Origin: Bombyx mori
Lineage: Eukaryota; Arthropoda; Insecta; Lepidoptera; Bombycidae
DNA: 64,000 nt
Assembly (NCBI RefSeq): GCF_030269925.1
Contig: NC_085124.1
Location: 8,308,001 to 8,372,000, forward strand
Direction of reading: 5' to 3'
Part shown: positions 37,301 through 53,766 of the stretch, in pieces
How the letters are laid out: every line of letters starts with the position of its first letter
How positions within the stretch are numbered: position 1 is the first letter of the stretch
The notes under the pieces: generated by a model
Databases searched by the model: none
Told to the model about the DNA's origin: nothing
The model's input: only the letters and a program-made list of their open reading frames with translations
Program-made: the position numbers and the translations under genes

Positions 37301-40300
37301 CAAAATCGTACTTCATTTTATTGTGTATTGTTCATTCATTTATTGTGTGTATTGTTCATTGATCACAAACCTTAATGCTTTTGATGCTAAAATATATAAC
37401 TAAATCTTTGACTATGTGTTAGGTATTAATTACACCGGCCGACATCATTTTCCTTGTTCAAGTTCTGATTATTTTTTTCCACTAATTTGGTAGTGCTGAT
37501 CACGAAATTATACCTCATTTTATCGTATCACATCAGGTTTTAAAAAAAATTAAGACATTGGCTATTTTAAATTTTTTGATTAAAATAAATTAAATTTTAG
37601 ATTTTGGCGCTCTTTTCTCGAATCGTACGACCTCTCGTGAGGAAATATATTAGTTGCAACAACGACACACCCATTTGAAACAGGTGACATGCAAATAAAC
37701 CTCTACAGTTACTTTGTTCATAAACTTTTTACTGAAATTAGTGTGTTTATTTAAAAAAAAATCTTACGTTACGTACTTATATTTTTTTTTTTTTTTTTAC
37801 TTATATACAAAATTTCCATGCTTCTTGTGCGAGTGGGACAGTATAGCACGAGACAAGCACTACGTTCAAAAATAATGTAATCCTCGTAAAAATCTCAAAG
37901 TAGAAACAAAAAACGTTATACGAAAAAATTTAATTAGTCCTGAAAAAATTTTACTGCCTCCGCTTCATATCAAACTCGGTATGATGAAACAGTTCATTAA
38001 AGCATTGGGTAAAAACAATGCTAGTTTTGAATACCTGTGTAAAAAAATTCCAAGATTATCTGATGCAAAAATTAAAGAAGGAGTGTTCGATGGACCGCAA
38101 ATCAGATCTTTAATGGCTGATGAAAAATTTGATGCCACAATGAATAACACTGAATCAGATGCTTGGCTGGCGTTCAGAGATGTTGTCAACAATTTTCTAG
38201 GAAATAATAAACATCCCGACTATAAAAATAAGGTTGCAAACTTATTGGATAAGTATCAAAAATTAGGGTGTAATATGAGCATAAAACTCCACTTTCTAGA
38301 TTCACATGTGGACTTTTTTCCTGATAATCTTGGTGATTACAGTGAAGAACAGGGAGAAAGGTTTCATCAGGACATAAAAACTATGGAGACAAGGTACCAA
38401 GGTCGATGGAATGTGAATATGATGGCTGATTACTGCTGGTCACTGACACGTGATATTACTGAAGATACTCACAAAAAAAACTCACAAAAAAACTACACCC
38501 AGACGTAATTTTGTCGCGAAACGTAAAAGATGTCACTCTAAATAGCCCTGCAGCATTGTTTAGACTCAATGTTTTCTTTGTAAATGTTCAAATATATGTT
38601 TTTGTAATATGATTGATTTTTTCGTTAAATTTTGAAAAAAATGCTTTTTCCTTCTTTTAAAAAAATCTGATGTGATAGGGCAAATATGTAGGTGTTTTTG
38701 TGTTTAAAATAGTATAAATTGGTGATATTTGTGGCTCAAATACAAACAACTTTCAAAAAGTTTTCATTTGTCGGCCGGTGTTATTATTATGTATTATTAT
38801 TATTATTCTACTATATTTATTTAAAATATTATTAAATCATACCATTTTTTTAAATGATATTAAAAATACAATTTATTTTAAACTTTTCAATTGAATTTTA
38901 AATTTTAATTTTTTTAATTGTTATTATTAATTTTAACGAATTACAATCGAAATTTTCATTTTACAAACACATCAACTTATTTGATTTTGATACAAACAAA
39001 CTTATAATTTATTTAAGGTTGTACACATAATATATTATTATATTTTTTTAGTCACTCACCTATTCCTATGCAAATATGTCCAGGTAGCAGTGCGCTGGTC
39101 GTACTTCACGATTGGATCCCTTTTTATAGAATTTAACTTGTCTAACGCTGCCGAAACTGCACTTAACAGAGCTTGATCACTACAAGGTGCTATCCACTGT
39201 GACATCCTACAGAAAATAATATATAACAATTTAACGCACGCTCGTATGCAGCTGTTTCTAATGAAATGAGAAATCGTTTTTTACATGAAAACGAGTTAAT
39301 TTTGAATAAATATGAATGACAGACACCGACCCGAGCTTTTTTTCAGATTAGAAACTGTCCACTTGCTTAAATAATTTAATACTTTCAGCAATCTGTACAT
39401 ACGTGTAGTTAATAGACATATATAGTTTCAATGCCATTCAAATATGATTTTTGTAATTATAGTGCAAAAGCTCTGATTTTATCTTATTAATATAAAAATG
39501 GGTTGTTATTATTTCTTTATGGCTATATGTAGCTTATTTAATAAAGTAGGTCGTATTATTCGGAGGCGTTCACTTGCTGTAGTTGCGTATTATAAAACTG
39601 TGCCTTTTGCCCTTTTTTAACTGTAATTCACTTTTTGGCGGGAATGCGAGCATCTATGTTCTGTGAATAGCTCTTATTTTGTTAATTTAGTGTTTCTTCG
39701 GGGTTAAATGTCTAATAACAATACTTTATTAATTGTTTGGGATCTGTACAAGTGCACAAATGAGGGAATACGTGGCTTCAGAACGTGGGTTTTCGGTTTC
39801 ATTCTAAAAGTCCACTGAAAGACTCAGTAAATTATCATCATTTTACTTGGACTTTATTTCATCTCATCTCATCTCACTTCATTTAATTTCGTCTCGATTG
39901 ATCTCAAATTAATCAACTTCAGCTCATTTCACTTCATATCATTTTTAATATAACACAATATAAGAAGAAATAAGACAGCTTAAAGGTATCGTTACCAATC
40001 TCTAAAATTTTTGAAAAAAATTGTTACTATCCATAATAATATGCATAATATGCATAAATCTCTTAACACTAAACATAACGAAACGGGTCAAATGACCCAT
40101 TTTGAAATTTTGCATTGAAAATACACGTATCATTTGCTTTTGGACATTTGACTTCATGACTTTTGCTTACCAATTAATCTACAGTTATTGTACATTTTTT
40201 TTTGTTTTGTTTGTTTATTTTGAGTAATACTTGTTATCTACTCGCTATGGTAGAAATAGATACCAGTAAGGTGTTGGTATGATTAGTGTTAAATAACGAT

Positions 40301-43300
40301 TTTCAATTCGCTTTACGTTGCATGTTGTGTGTACAAGAGAAGATATAGTGCGGTGGGATACGGACTTGAGCAAGATAAGGACGTGATGTCTGGTGCCCTC
40401 GCCGTTGGGGAGGCGCGCGAGCGCGTCGCGGACGAGCGCGGGGAAGGCGGCGGGGCGGGGGCGTTCCGCGCGGAGTAACGCCGCGCCCGTCGCGCCCATC
40501 CACCACGACCGAGCACACGGACCCACCACTGACCGGTATCTGGACAGGAAACTTCATCTATCTATTTGCTCTTGTAACCGCTTAGTATTTTTTTTCCTAC
40601 CTAAGCTGAGAGCCTTGAGAGGCTATTTCAGCGTAACCTTAACTAGTAGGTGAGCTCACGGGACTCAAACCTGACGACGTTGCTAACACGAACCCTAGCA
40701 AGAGCCGTGCTTCGCAGAATCTACCACCGGATCGGAAACGCAACCCACTGAGAAGATCCGGCGAGAAACTCAGTGGGCTGTGTCTGAGGGTTTTAGTATT
40801 CAGTGTTGGCTGATCTTATAGTGTTGTTTATGTTTAACCCTTCCGCTACTATCGGTAACTATAGTCACCTGTCACAAAACACCGCTTAAACACGATGGGT
40901 AATGTGCGGATTTTCTAGCGAAAGGCTTCAATTAAGTGTTTTTTCGATCATGTATGAGTAAGATAAGTCTAAAATTAAAACATGGTGCAAATGCCATATA
41001 AATCCATATATGAATACGTAAAGCAAAATCTTTGTAACCCCATTTTTAAGGAAATCGCGCGGAACGGAGTATTATGAAATTTCCCACTATTATGGAAAAT
41101 ATAGAGACAGAGTCCACGTGATTATAGAAATATAAATACACTTTGATAATAGAACCATAATATTGTTTAAATTTATAATTTGAATTAATTATAGTCAAAT
41201 TTCGAATACTGGAGGATCACTAGTAATATCAAATATACGTAATATGTCTATAGATATATTTGTTTGGCTTGCTATTGTGATAACAATCTGACCCCATTTG
41301 TCACCTAACCTAACTCTCTAATACCTAATCTCAAAGTTCCTAGCTCAAGTAATGTAGCCAATGTTGCAAGCCCGCAAAAATCCTGCCACAGATATTTAAA
41401 GTTATGACAGTCGTCAAAGCAAAATAATTAGGACCTGCGATTAGTGGTTGTAGGCAGAGAGACATTGAGATTGTGGCATCTGATGATCTCATAACATTGG
41501 AAATTCTGCCTACCTTGTTCATAAACAAAATAATGTTACTAATTTATATAGTTTATGTATGCATAAGTACCATTTAGAAAAAAAAAAAACAAATACTTTA
41601 GATAGACTCCAAATAAAAAATAGGCTTTCAAATAGGATAGGTAGCAATAGTAGTTGTTAATTTTGTGTATAACAATATTCTAGTGTGAACACCAAAGTCA
41701 ATTTTATAAATTATATTTGGCCTACTATAATACTTAAATGTTTTAAGCAAAACAATCATGAATAAAAAAATATTTAAATAAATTTAAAATGTCATAAAAT
41801 AATTTTATAATATTCATAAAGTATATGACAAACTGTTCGTTTCTTAAAGAGAATTTTAAAAATACAAGTAGTATTATACCCTAAGAAATGTGACCAATTT
41901 CTGCAATGTGGCCTATAATTAGGATATTACAATGACTAACTACATACCCATGTTGAATGTACGTAAATGGTTTTCCTGCCGATGAAAATCTCCGTCGTTC
42001 CTGCGCTCTGAATTCCGCTACTTCAAAGCTAGTCGGTGTTCGCATCATCCACGACGTTGGATATCTAACATGACAAATAAAACACAACTGATGTAGTTGA
42101 CGCGCATTTACCCAAACATGGAGACATTCACAGATAGAAATAAAAGTTGTTTCATTGTAGCATATAAGAATAGAACATGAAGTCTTGGCCTAAAGGATAA
42201 GACGTCCGGTGCATTCGTGTTGAAGCGATGCACCGGTGTTCAAGTCTCGCAGGCGTGTACCAATTTTTCTAATGAAATACGTACTTAACAATTGTTCACG
42301 ATTGACTTCCAAGGTGAAGGAATAACATCGTGTAATAAAAATCAAACCCGCAAAATTATAATTTGCGTAATTACTGGTGGTAGGACGTCTTGTGACCACC
42401 ACCCCGCCTATTTCTGCCGTGAAGCAACAATGCGTTTCGGTTTGAAGGGTGGGGTAACCGTTGTAATATATGTACTGAAAATTTAGAACTCATATTTCAA
42501 GATGGGCGGCGGCATTTACGTTGGAGATGTCTATGGGTTCCAGTGACCACTTAACAACAGGTGGGCTGTGAGCTCGTCCACCCAACTAAGCTAAATAAAA
42601 AAAAAAACATAGAAAATATCTTGTAGTAAATAATTACCTTGGGGGCGGTGCTTCAGCAATAAAGGAAGGCTCGTCAGCAGCTCGAAGCCACCGTTCACAG
42701 AGGCGACCGAGAATTGCATCACAATCCCGACCGGCACCAATCCACTGGTACATCTGAGTGATTAAATAGAATTTTGTAGCTTTCTACATTATAGATACTT
42801 AAAATTTTGTCATTGAAAATTTGAGCTCAACATTCAATAAATATGTACTCTTCAATAATGTACCTGATTTTCTGGCATGTACTGCAAGTATGGTACAAAG
42901 TCATCAGGATGGGGACCTCTTTCCCCGGCCAAAAAGTCCAAAGCCGAATCTAATTCTGCACACCAATCGTCGCATGCTATAAGCATATAAATTTACTTAG
43001 ATATTATGACATCCCTAGTTAAGGAACCAACAAAATCAAGAACTATGAGGTTTATCAGCTAGTCCACATTAAAGCAAATATAAATTTAGTTCTTACAAAC
43101 CTCGACACATACTCACAGTTATACCAAGTGTTTAGAGGCGCTATGGGCGAGCGCATAACAGCAGCACATCTTGCATGTAGCTGTTGTTTCGAGGCCCGGT
43201 GAGCCGCCCTCGCCGGAAACAAAGCTCGAACAAGCGACAGGAAGTTAGCGTGAGTTGTTTCAGTTAAAGATTCATCCACATCCAGAAGCTCGTCCCTATC

Positions 43301-45675
43301 TTTACACTTCGCTTTAATAACTTCTCCAGTGTCGTCAGCTAACTCTATTGGTAGGGCCATCATATCTGTATGTAATATATATTTATAACATAATTATTTT
43401 TGTATATTCATAATCCTCTTTTCAATATCTTATTTAGTAAGTAATTTAATTAAAAAGAAGCAGAGGGTATATATTCAACAAATATTTAATTTGATAGTAT
43501 CATGCTAATTTAATTTGAATTTGTTTTATTTGGTTCAGTTATTTTAAGATGTTTGCCTTTTGTTTATTTTTAGATTAAACCACTTTATTAGTCTTACCTA
43601 TGCCATCCAAGTCTTCAAGTTTAATGGGAATTGGTTGATCAATTTTAGAAATATTTGAAATGGGCATGGAATCTGGTGGTTCTTGCTTTATTAATGCATC
43701 AAACTGATCATCATAATTTGGTCTGAAAGTGCAACAACGTTTTATTTTATCTTTAGTAAGCTTTTCACCAATTTTGGTAAAAAAAATTATTTAAGACTCA
43801 CTCTGCTCCTATTTCCTGTTTGATTTCAACTTGTTCCATGTGTTTCTTCATTTGCTTAGGACTCATCACATTTTCTAAAAATGAGCTTTCAGAGTCACTA
43901 CCTTCTTTTTCAACTTTGATTTTTATGTTTTGAAGCAAAGGTTTGATGTCAGGATTCTCAGTTTCTTCTTTGCATTTCTTTGATATTTTATTCTCCAGCA
44001 TTTTTTTTACTACTGCATCTTTTTTAGGAGCTTTTTTAATTTTTTGGATTGGAGATGCAATCTTTGGTCCTCCAAACATTAGTTTTTTTGCACCATTTAC
44101 AAGTGCCACTCGTTGTTTTATATCTTCTAATGTTATTCCATTTATGTTTAACTCTGGATGGTTCTAAAACAATATTTAAATGTCCACCAATCAATTTGAA
44201 TTTCTTGCTACAACTTGAACTAATTATTTAACAAATAAATGTAAAAAAAGTATGTTAATAAAAAAATAGTACATCATATTATTATATAAAAATAATTTAA
44301 GTATTCACAAATGCAGTCAAACAAGGAAAAGAAAAAATTAAGTAAAACCAACCTTTAATAGGCAGTCATTAATTGTTAATTAAATTTATTTTTAGTATGG
44401 AAATGTACATTTAGACTTACTTCTCTATACTGTCTTCTTGATCTGTGTGCCATTAGGACATTTTTCAAACATTCAAGTGACGTTGGAAGTGTTTGTTCAG
44501 AACCAGCAAGAGTACCAGAAATATTCCCATCAGCATTCTAAGTATATAAAGTATAAAACATTCACATTTAAATATCTATTCTTAACTATAAATGAGAAAA
44601 TTATGCAAAACAAGTCATTAATATATATTTTTTAACTAATCTAATAATTCTCAGAAATTTTCAGACAATAGTTAAATAAAGCTTTGATTAATCTAATACA
44701 TGATCTTCCCCTTCTCAAGAGAGTTTAAATATTGCAGAGCTTTATACAATTAAGAAAAAAATAAATTGAATGTATAAATAGCCATTAAATTTACTGCTAT
44801 TTTTATCTCAATTTAGCAACAATTATTTTGTCATAAACAATATTATTTTGATTAATATAGAAGCTTGACTTGACTTACTGTAACATTATTTCCTTTCTTT
44901 TTCTTTACAAACTGTTCTGGAGGTCCATCAGGGTAGTTCTCATCATCAGACTCATCACCCCCTACTTCACTTCTAATAGCTGCAAGCTCTTCAAAATATC
45001 TTTGCTTGGCTCTCAAGTACAACGGTTTGAAATTATTTTTTGATGATGATTTTGGCGGCAATGAAGGAATTCTAGGTGCTGGGCCAGGTGGAGCTGCTTT
45101 AACTGCTGCTAATAACCTCTCTCGTGATAGCAAAACTTCAGGTAATAACTTGGCATAATAAGATTTTATCTGAAATTGAACACATTAATATGAATTGACA
45201 TATTCGTCTATTTTTGTTTTATATTACTTTAAGTATCGATTACCCTATGCCTCTGCTGTTTAGCCCTTGCTTTTTTAAGAAATTTCTTCATTTTGGCTAT
45301 ATCAGGTCTGTAATTTCCCTGCCTTAAATTATTATAGAAAGTGCTGAAAGGTGATTGGAAATGAAAAGGTTCATGATGAAAAAGCATTTCTATAGTTTTT
45401 GTTGTTTCCTCTTCTTGATTTTCCGTGAATTTTGGTAAAAATTTCATTAAATGTTCTTTGTGTTTTTCATCTAAAGATTCCCAAGTTTTCGTAGAAAAAA
45501 ACTCTTTGAATAGTGAATAGTCTTCGCATAGTTCCTGAGGTAGCTCCAAACTATGTCCTAGAATCCGTACCGGCTCCATCTCTTCTTCATCGCCCTCAGA
45601 ACTCCCGCTGGAAGTATCAGTAGAGCTACTGCTCTCTCCACTATAGCTATGATCAGTTTCCATCTTGTCATCCAT
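28322..45675 (-). CDS. NFRKB: NFRKB orthologue (INO80 complex subunit), 23 coding exons
   Basis: Nuclear INO80 chromatin-remodelling subunit. Exons, 5' to 3' on the minus strand: 45675-45244, 45169-44879, 44537-44421, 44163-43802, 43722-43598, 43365-43117, 42976-42864, 42753-42638, 42064-41948, 40539-40366, 39206-39060, 37283-37139, 36321-35653, 35475-35386, 34782-34696, 34616-34517, 34429-34365, 33918-33034, 31889-31767, 30119-30047, 29951-29896, 29545-29495, 28453-28322. They join in frame to 4719 nt, about 1572 aa (human about 1300). Residues 1-35 are acidic/Ser-rich. Exons 1-2 match the NFRKB N-terminal DEUBAD-like region (DYSLFKEFFSTKTWESL, HLMKFLPKF). Exons 6-9 hold further conserved blocks. 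Exons 10-11 (about 641-748) are the winged helix: SVVGP, ALVRDALARLPNGEGTR, then SQWIAPCSDQALLSAVSAAL and RDPIVKYDQRTATWTYLHR. The rest is a long Gln/Ser/Thr-rich region, with VQL repeats in exon 18. Exon 10 uses a weak donor (AA|GTCCGT), chosen because it restores the conserved LLK-SQ junction. Identification is from remembered family sequence; the C-terminal exons rest on phase and composition. Confidence 0.93.
29186..29358. mobile_element. Foldback element with long inverted repeats
   Basis: The left arm gtgcttagtgcgag...cgatagcgtaaaagtt and the reverse complement of the right arm gtgcttagtgcgac...cgatagcgtaaaagtt pair over about 70 bp with few mismatches, leaving a short loop. It lies in the last intron of NFRKB (between 28454 and 29494). 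No clear target duplication. Confidence 0.8.
30222..30310. mobile_element. Half copy of the foldback element
   Basis: tgtgcttagtgcgaattttt, gtgaaagttaactcaaattt and ggaacagtgcccctagcggc repeat the left arm and centre of the element at 29186-29358. The right arm is missing. NFRKB intron 19. Confidence 0.8.
30370..30578 (-). mobile_element. Family T SINE, diverged headless copy
   Basis: ttatttattgcttatagggt, cacagcccacctggtattta and cttccggcagaaacagacag. Many point changes compared with 26220-26470. Confidence 0.85.
30958..31192 (-). mobile_element. Family H SINE-like repeat
   Basis: Reads on the minus strand from the head (cttgagaggctttttcagcg) to gacgagtagttcgacgggga, covering the core and part of the 3' section. 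It lies in NFRKB intron 19. Confidence 0.9.
31445..31742 (+). mobile_element. Non-LTR retrotransposon 3' end (RTE-like)
   Basis: cagacttcgtagtacctcaa, atccgtccgacggaggacac, ccaaatcggtccagcggttc and gcgagactaacgaacagcaa, then poly-T-rich sequence. The same segment occurs inverted at 59326-59620. The aaatcggtccagcggtt motif is typical of the 3' regions of lepidopteran RTE-type LINEs; the family assignment is from memory. It ends about 25 bp from the donor of NFRKB exon 19. Confidence 0.7.
31973..32214 (+). mobile_element. Family T SINE, headless copy
   Basis: ttactggtggtaggacctct to cccatccaagcaataatttt, close to consensus. A few bases are lost in ccagtaaccaacaccaggtg. NFRKB intron 18. Confidence 0.93.
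32573..32820 (-). repeat. Dispersed repeat, copy 1 of an inverted pair
   Basis: Its reverse complement (ttagtattcagtgttagctg, ccctttcgctactatcggtg, actatagtcacccgccacaa, ttttcgatcgtgtatgagaa) matches 40797-41007 almost throughout, with extra internal sequence here. It lies in NFRKB intron 18. Family unidentified; probably a transposon relic. Confidence 0.8.
33034..33873 (-). repeat. NFRKB: Coding minisatellite: VQL-type octapeptide repeats in NFRKB exon 18
   Basis: About 30 degenerate copies of an 8-residue unit, consensus T/S-V-Q-L-x-S/G-G-Q (examples QTVQLSSGQTLQL, QSVQLPSGQTVQL), encoded by a 24 bp repeat rich in cag-ctg and gtc-tgt triplets on the plus strand. The alternating hydrophobic pattern suggests a beta-solenoid or amyloid-like stack, which is inference. 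Plus-strand ORFs across this exon are mirror frames of the repeat. Confidence 0.93.
34488..34512. repeat. TA dinucleotide repeat
   Basis: atatatatatacatatatat stretch immediately after the donor of NFRKB exon 16 (exon ends at 34517 on the minus strand). Confidence 0.85.
35050..35092. promoter_or_regulatory. Heat-shock-element array (7 in-register GAA/TTC pentamers)
   Basis: GAA at 35050, TTC at 35055, GAA at 35060, TTC at 35065, then GAA at 35080, TTC at 35085 and GAA at 35090. All lie on one 5 bp register with only the units at 35070 and 35075 missing. This is the canonical HSF-binding arrangement (alternating nGAAn). It sits in NFRKB intron 14, between exons ending at 35386 and starting at 34782, far from the gene's own start. 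A possible target is an intronic promoter or a former transposon promoter; no TATA box or gene could be tied to it. Confidence 0.6.
36515..36640 (+). mobile_element. LINE 3'-end-like fragment
   Basis: tttatcgcccccgaaatccc, gaaaatcgttggagccgttt and ccgagattcagattatatat, then ctcgtttaaaggtataagat. The cgttggagccgtttccgag motif is common at lepidopteran RTE-type 3' ends, by recollection. NFRKB intron 12. Confidence 0.55.
37432..38781 (+). mobile_element. 1350 bp DNA transposon with 13 bp TIRs and a broken conserved ORF
   Basis: Both ends carry a perfect inverted acaccggccgaca (37432-37444 and 38769-38781). About 100 bp inside each end is a second inverted motif (tatcacatcaggtttt at 37526 and its mate at 38662-38677). 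The strand shown is that of the internal ORF. Flanks show only an imperfect ATTAAT/ATTATT match, so the target duplication is unclear. It is inserted in NFRKB intron 11 in the opposite orientation to the gene. I cannot place it in a superfamily. Confidence 0.85.
37800..38508 (+). pseudogene. Truncated transposon-borne protein, conserved arthropod family
   Basis: The open frame from 37876 to 38508 includes an ATG at 37981 giving 175 aa. It continues upstream in the same frame past a single TAA at 37873-37875 to about 37800, where a coherent segment (FPCFLCEWDSIARDKHYVQK) follows a poly-T tract. Distinctive blocks are PPLHIKLGMMKQFIKAL, GVFDGPQIRSL, FPDNLGDYSEEQGERFHQDI and YQGRWNVNMMADYCWSLTRD. 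I remember this combination as a widespread uncharacterised arthropod protein family, and its position between TIRs here indicates it belongs to a DNA transposon. The N-terminal part is missing, probably by internal deletion. The function (possibly part of a transposase) is inference. Confidence 0.75.
39850..39950. repeat. Degenerate tcatc-type simple repeat
   Basis: Runs of tcatctcatctcatctcact followed by decayed units, in NFRKB intron 10. Confidence 0.6.
40067..40288. mobile_element. piggyBac-like MITE flanked by TTAA
   Basis: TTAA at 40063-40066 and 40289-40292 bracket a 222 bp element whose ends read cactaaacataacgaaac and, inverted, cactaatcataccaacac. A small hairpin gggtcaaatgaccc follows the left end. 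TTAA flanks and short cacta-type ends fit piggyBac-type MITEs. It ends about 80 bp from exon 10 of NFRKB. Confidence 0.75.
40590..40793 (+). mobile_element. Family H SINE-like repeat
   Basis: cctacctaagctgagagcct (head), cctagcaagagccgtgcttc (core) and gcgagaaactcagtgggctg. It lies about 50 bp upstream, in gene direction, of the acceptor of NFRKB exon 10 and abuts the dispersed repeat at 40797. Shares the variant cctgacgacgttgctaacac with the copy at 52924-53290. Confidence 0.93.
40797..41007 (+). repeat. Dispersed repeat, copy 2 of an inverted pair
   Basis: Matches the reverse complement of 32573-32820 (agtattcagtgttggctgat, ccttccgctactatcggtaa, tttttcgatcatgtatgagt), with an internal deletion. 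NFRKB intron 9. Confidence 0.8.
42181..42608 (+). mobile_element. Family T tRNA-derived SINE, nearly full length
   Basis: Head gtcttggcctaaaggataag and ggtgttcaagtctcgcaggc, body gacttccaaggtgaaggaat, tail ccacccaactaagctaaata with poly-A. A block is missing after ggtaggacgtcttgtgac. The poly-A ends about 30 bp from the donor of NFRKB exon 8. Confidence 0.93.
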
Positions 45676-47745
45676 CTCGTATCCAGGGTGATCAAATTAT
45701 ATCCAACCTTGATCCGATGTCTCGGCTTTTCACATACTCAAATGTAGATTTTCAATCATATTCACTGTATTATCGCGTTGTTTTGTAAGTGTTGTTTACG
45801 AAATTTCCGAGCTATGGCAAAACAAAATCGAGTAGAGAGCCATGAAGTTTTTTTAAATAGCCGTCAAGTCTTGTCTAAAATAAAATAGAACGCACACGCC
45901 AAACTTCGGTGTTTCACACATACTATACGCCAGAACGGAACATTGCAATGAGAAAATAGCTTGACAATCAAGATCAGCGACATTTTGGCCGCAGAATGGA
46001 ATTTAAAAATAAAACAAGTGTTGTCTTTGCCTAAAAGTCAAATTTAGTCGATGGCTCAAAACACAAAATATCAAAAAAAAATACAATGACCAAAAATAAA
46101 AATAAACTTGTCCACTTATTAATCTAAAAGTAGTTGTGAATTTGATTTCGATTAATTTTAGAGAAAATTAATGAAATTATAACACCTTTGTATCAGATTA
46201 TATAGAATGAGCTTTCTACTACAGAACTAATAACTGTTTTTGCAACTTATACCGGTATGGCTGTCAATTGTAATATTTTAATAAATCTATTAAGCCTTCC
46301 AAAGCAGAGCAATATTCAAGTTTGTCTCAACATGCTAGTCCAAGCGCTGTGTACCATTCCAAACTCATTCCAAGCCCAGTTTGAAATACTCGGGAAACAC
46401 TGTAGAGGCAAATTAAATATCGAGCCGAATGGTACGTGGAAAAAACATCTCTGGAAACGCAACGACTCCAAGTTCGATGGTTTTTAGAGTAGTAGTTTAA
46501 AAATATTATCGGATGAATACTTCATTTTAATGCTTAGAACAACTTTAGAAACGATGAGTAAAAAAGGTACTAATTGAATAATTCAGCTGATTTTACTTTA
46601 TTTCAATTTGAAGCGAATAGAGCACGATTTACGAATGGGCACCGATAATGTTAAATTTCATGGAAAGTGATCTCTCGAGAGAATATACTTTAATGCACGC
46701 CAAAACACAATTAACATTAAAAAAGAATCAACAAGTAGATATATTTGTACATTATGCGACCTTATTACTAAAAGCGATCTGTTCTAGACAACCGATTTAT
46801 TTACAGAAATTCTCAAAATATTAAGATACAGTATTGTATATGTTGCGGTGTACTATTAAGAATAGATTAATAAGGAAAAAAATACATTTTTTTTATTGCT
46901 TAGATAGGTGAACGAGCTCATTGCCCCACCCTTCAAACCGCAACGCATTACTGCTTTACGGCAGAAATAGGCAGTGCGGTGGTACCTATCCGTGCAGACT
47001 CACAAGTGGTCCTACCACCAGTAATTACGCAAATTATAATTTTGCGGGTTTGATTTTTATTACAGCGATGTTATTCCTTCACCGCGGAAGTCAATCGTGA
47101 ACATTTGTTAAGTACGTATTTCATTAGAAAAACTGGTACCCGTCTGGAATTCGAACACCGTTGCATCGCTTCAACACGAATGCACCGGACGTCTTATCCC
47201 TTAGGCCACGACGACTTCAAACACAATACAATAAATAGTATATATGCTTAGACCGTTTACACAATATGAAATCACCATAATCACTTATATAGGTCCCAAT
47301 ATACTTTTATATATTAATTTACTTATATATACTTAATAAATCAACAGCATGGAAACGATAAGCAAACAAACACAGGAAAAAATTATACGTCTCACCTAGG
47401 AACCCAAAACGTTCTTGCAGATATGTATATTTCCAACCAAACCGATTAAAAACCAAATACGAATCATTTTGCAGTACTTGGAATGTACCTGAAACTTACT
47501 CAAATGCTATTTTATTTTAACGTTTTGTGTCTACCAATGGACATTTTTTAAGTTAAGTAACTATCCATGAAACACAATAAATGAGAAGCGACGATAAAAA
47601 CCATTTTAAACATAAAATTGTTCTCCTATTTACTTCTTTACAAGTTCTGCGTATTATGAAGAGTAATTCTAACCACAAACAATAAGAGCAAACAGGAAGA
47701 AAAAAACATTTGACTTTTTGACATAAATTTATTCGTGTAGTAAAT
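45676..47745. promoter_or_regulatory. Divergent intergenic region of NFRKB and PP1-beta
   Basis: 2070 bp separate the two start codons. It must contain both promoters and 5' UTRs. I see no TATA box I would trust. A 76-codon frame at 46257-46487 has no recognisable domain. A SINE occupies 46889-47218. Confidence 0.6.
46889..47218 (-). mobile_element. Family T tRNA-derived SINE with internal deletion
   Basis: Tail ttattgcttagataggtgaa, then a jump from gagctcattg directly to ccccacccttcaaaccgcaa, body cttccgcggtgaaggaata-type, and a tRNA-like head ending taggccacgacgacttc. It lies 530 bp upstream of the PP1-beta start. Confidence 0.92.

Positions 47746-53766
<6,021 letters not shown>

Noticed and set aside
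46257..46487. 76 aa ORF between NFRKB and PP1-beta
   Set aside because: No splice context, no recognisable motif; length is within chance for this DNA.
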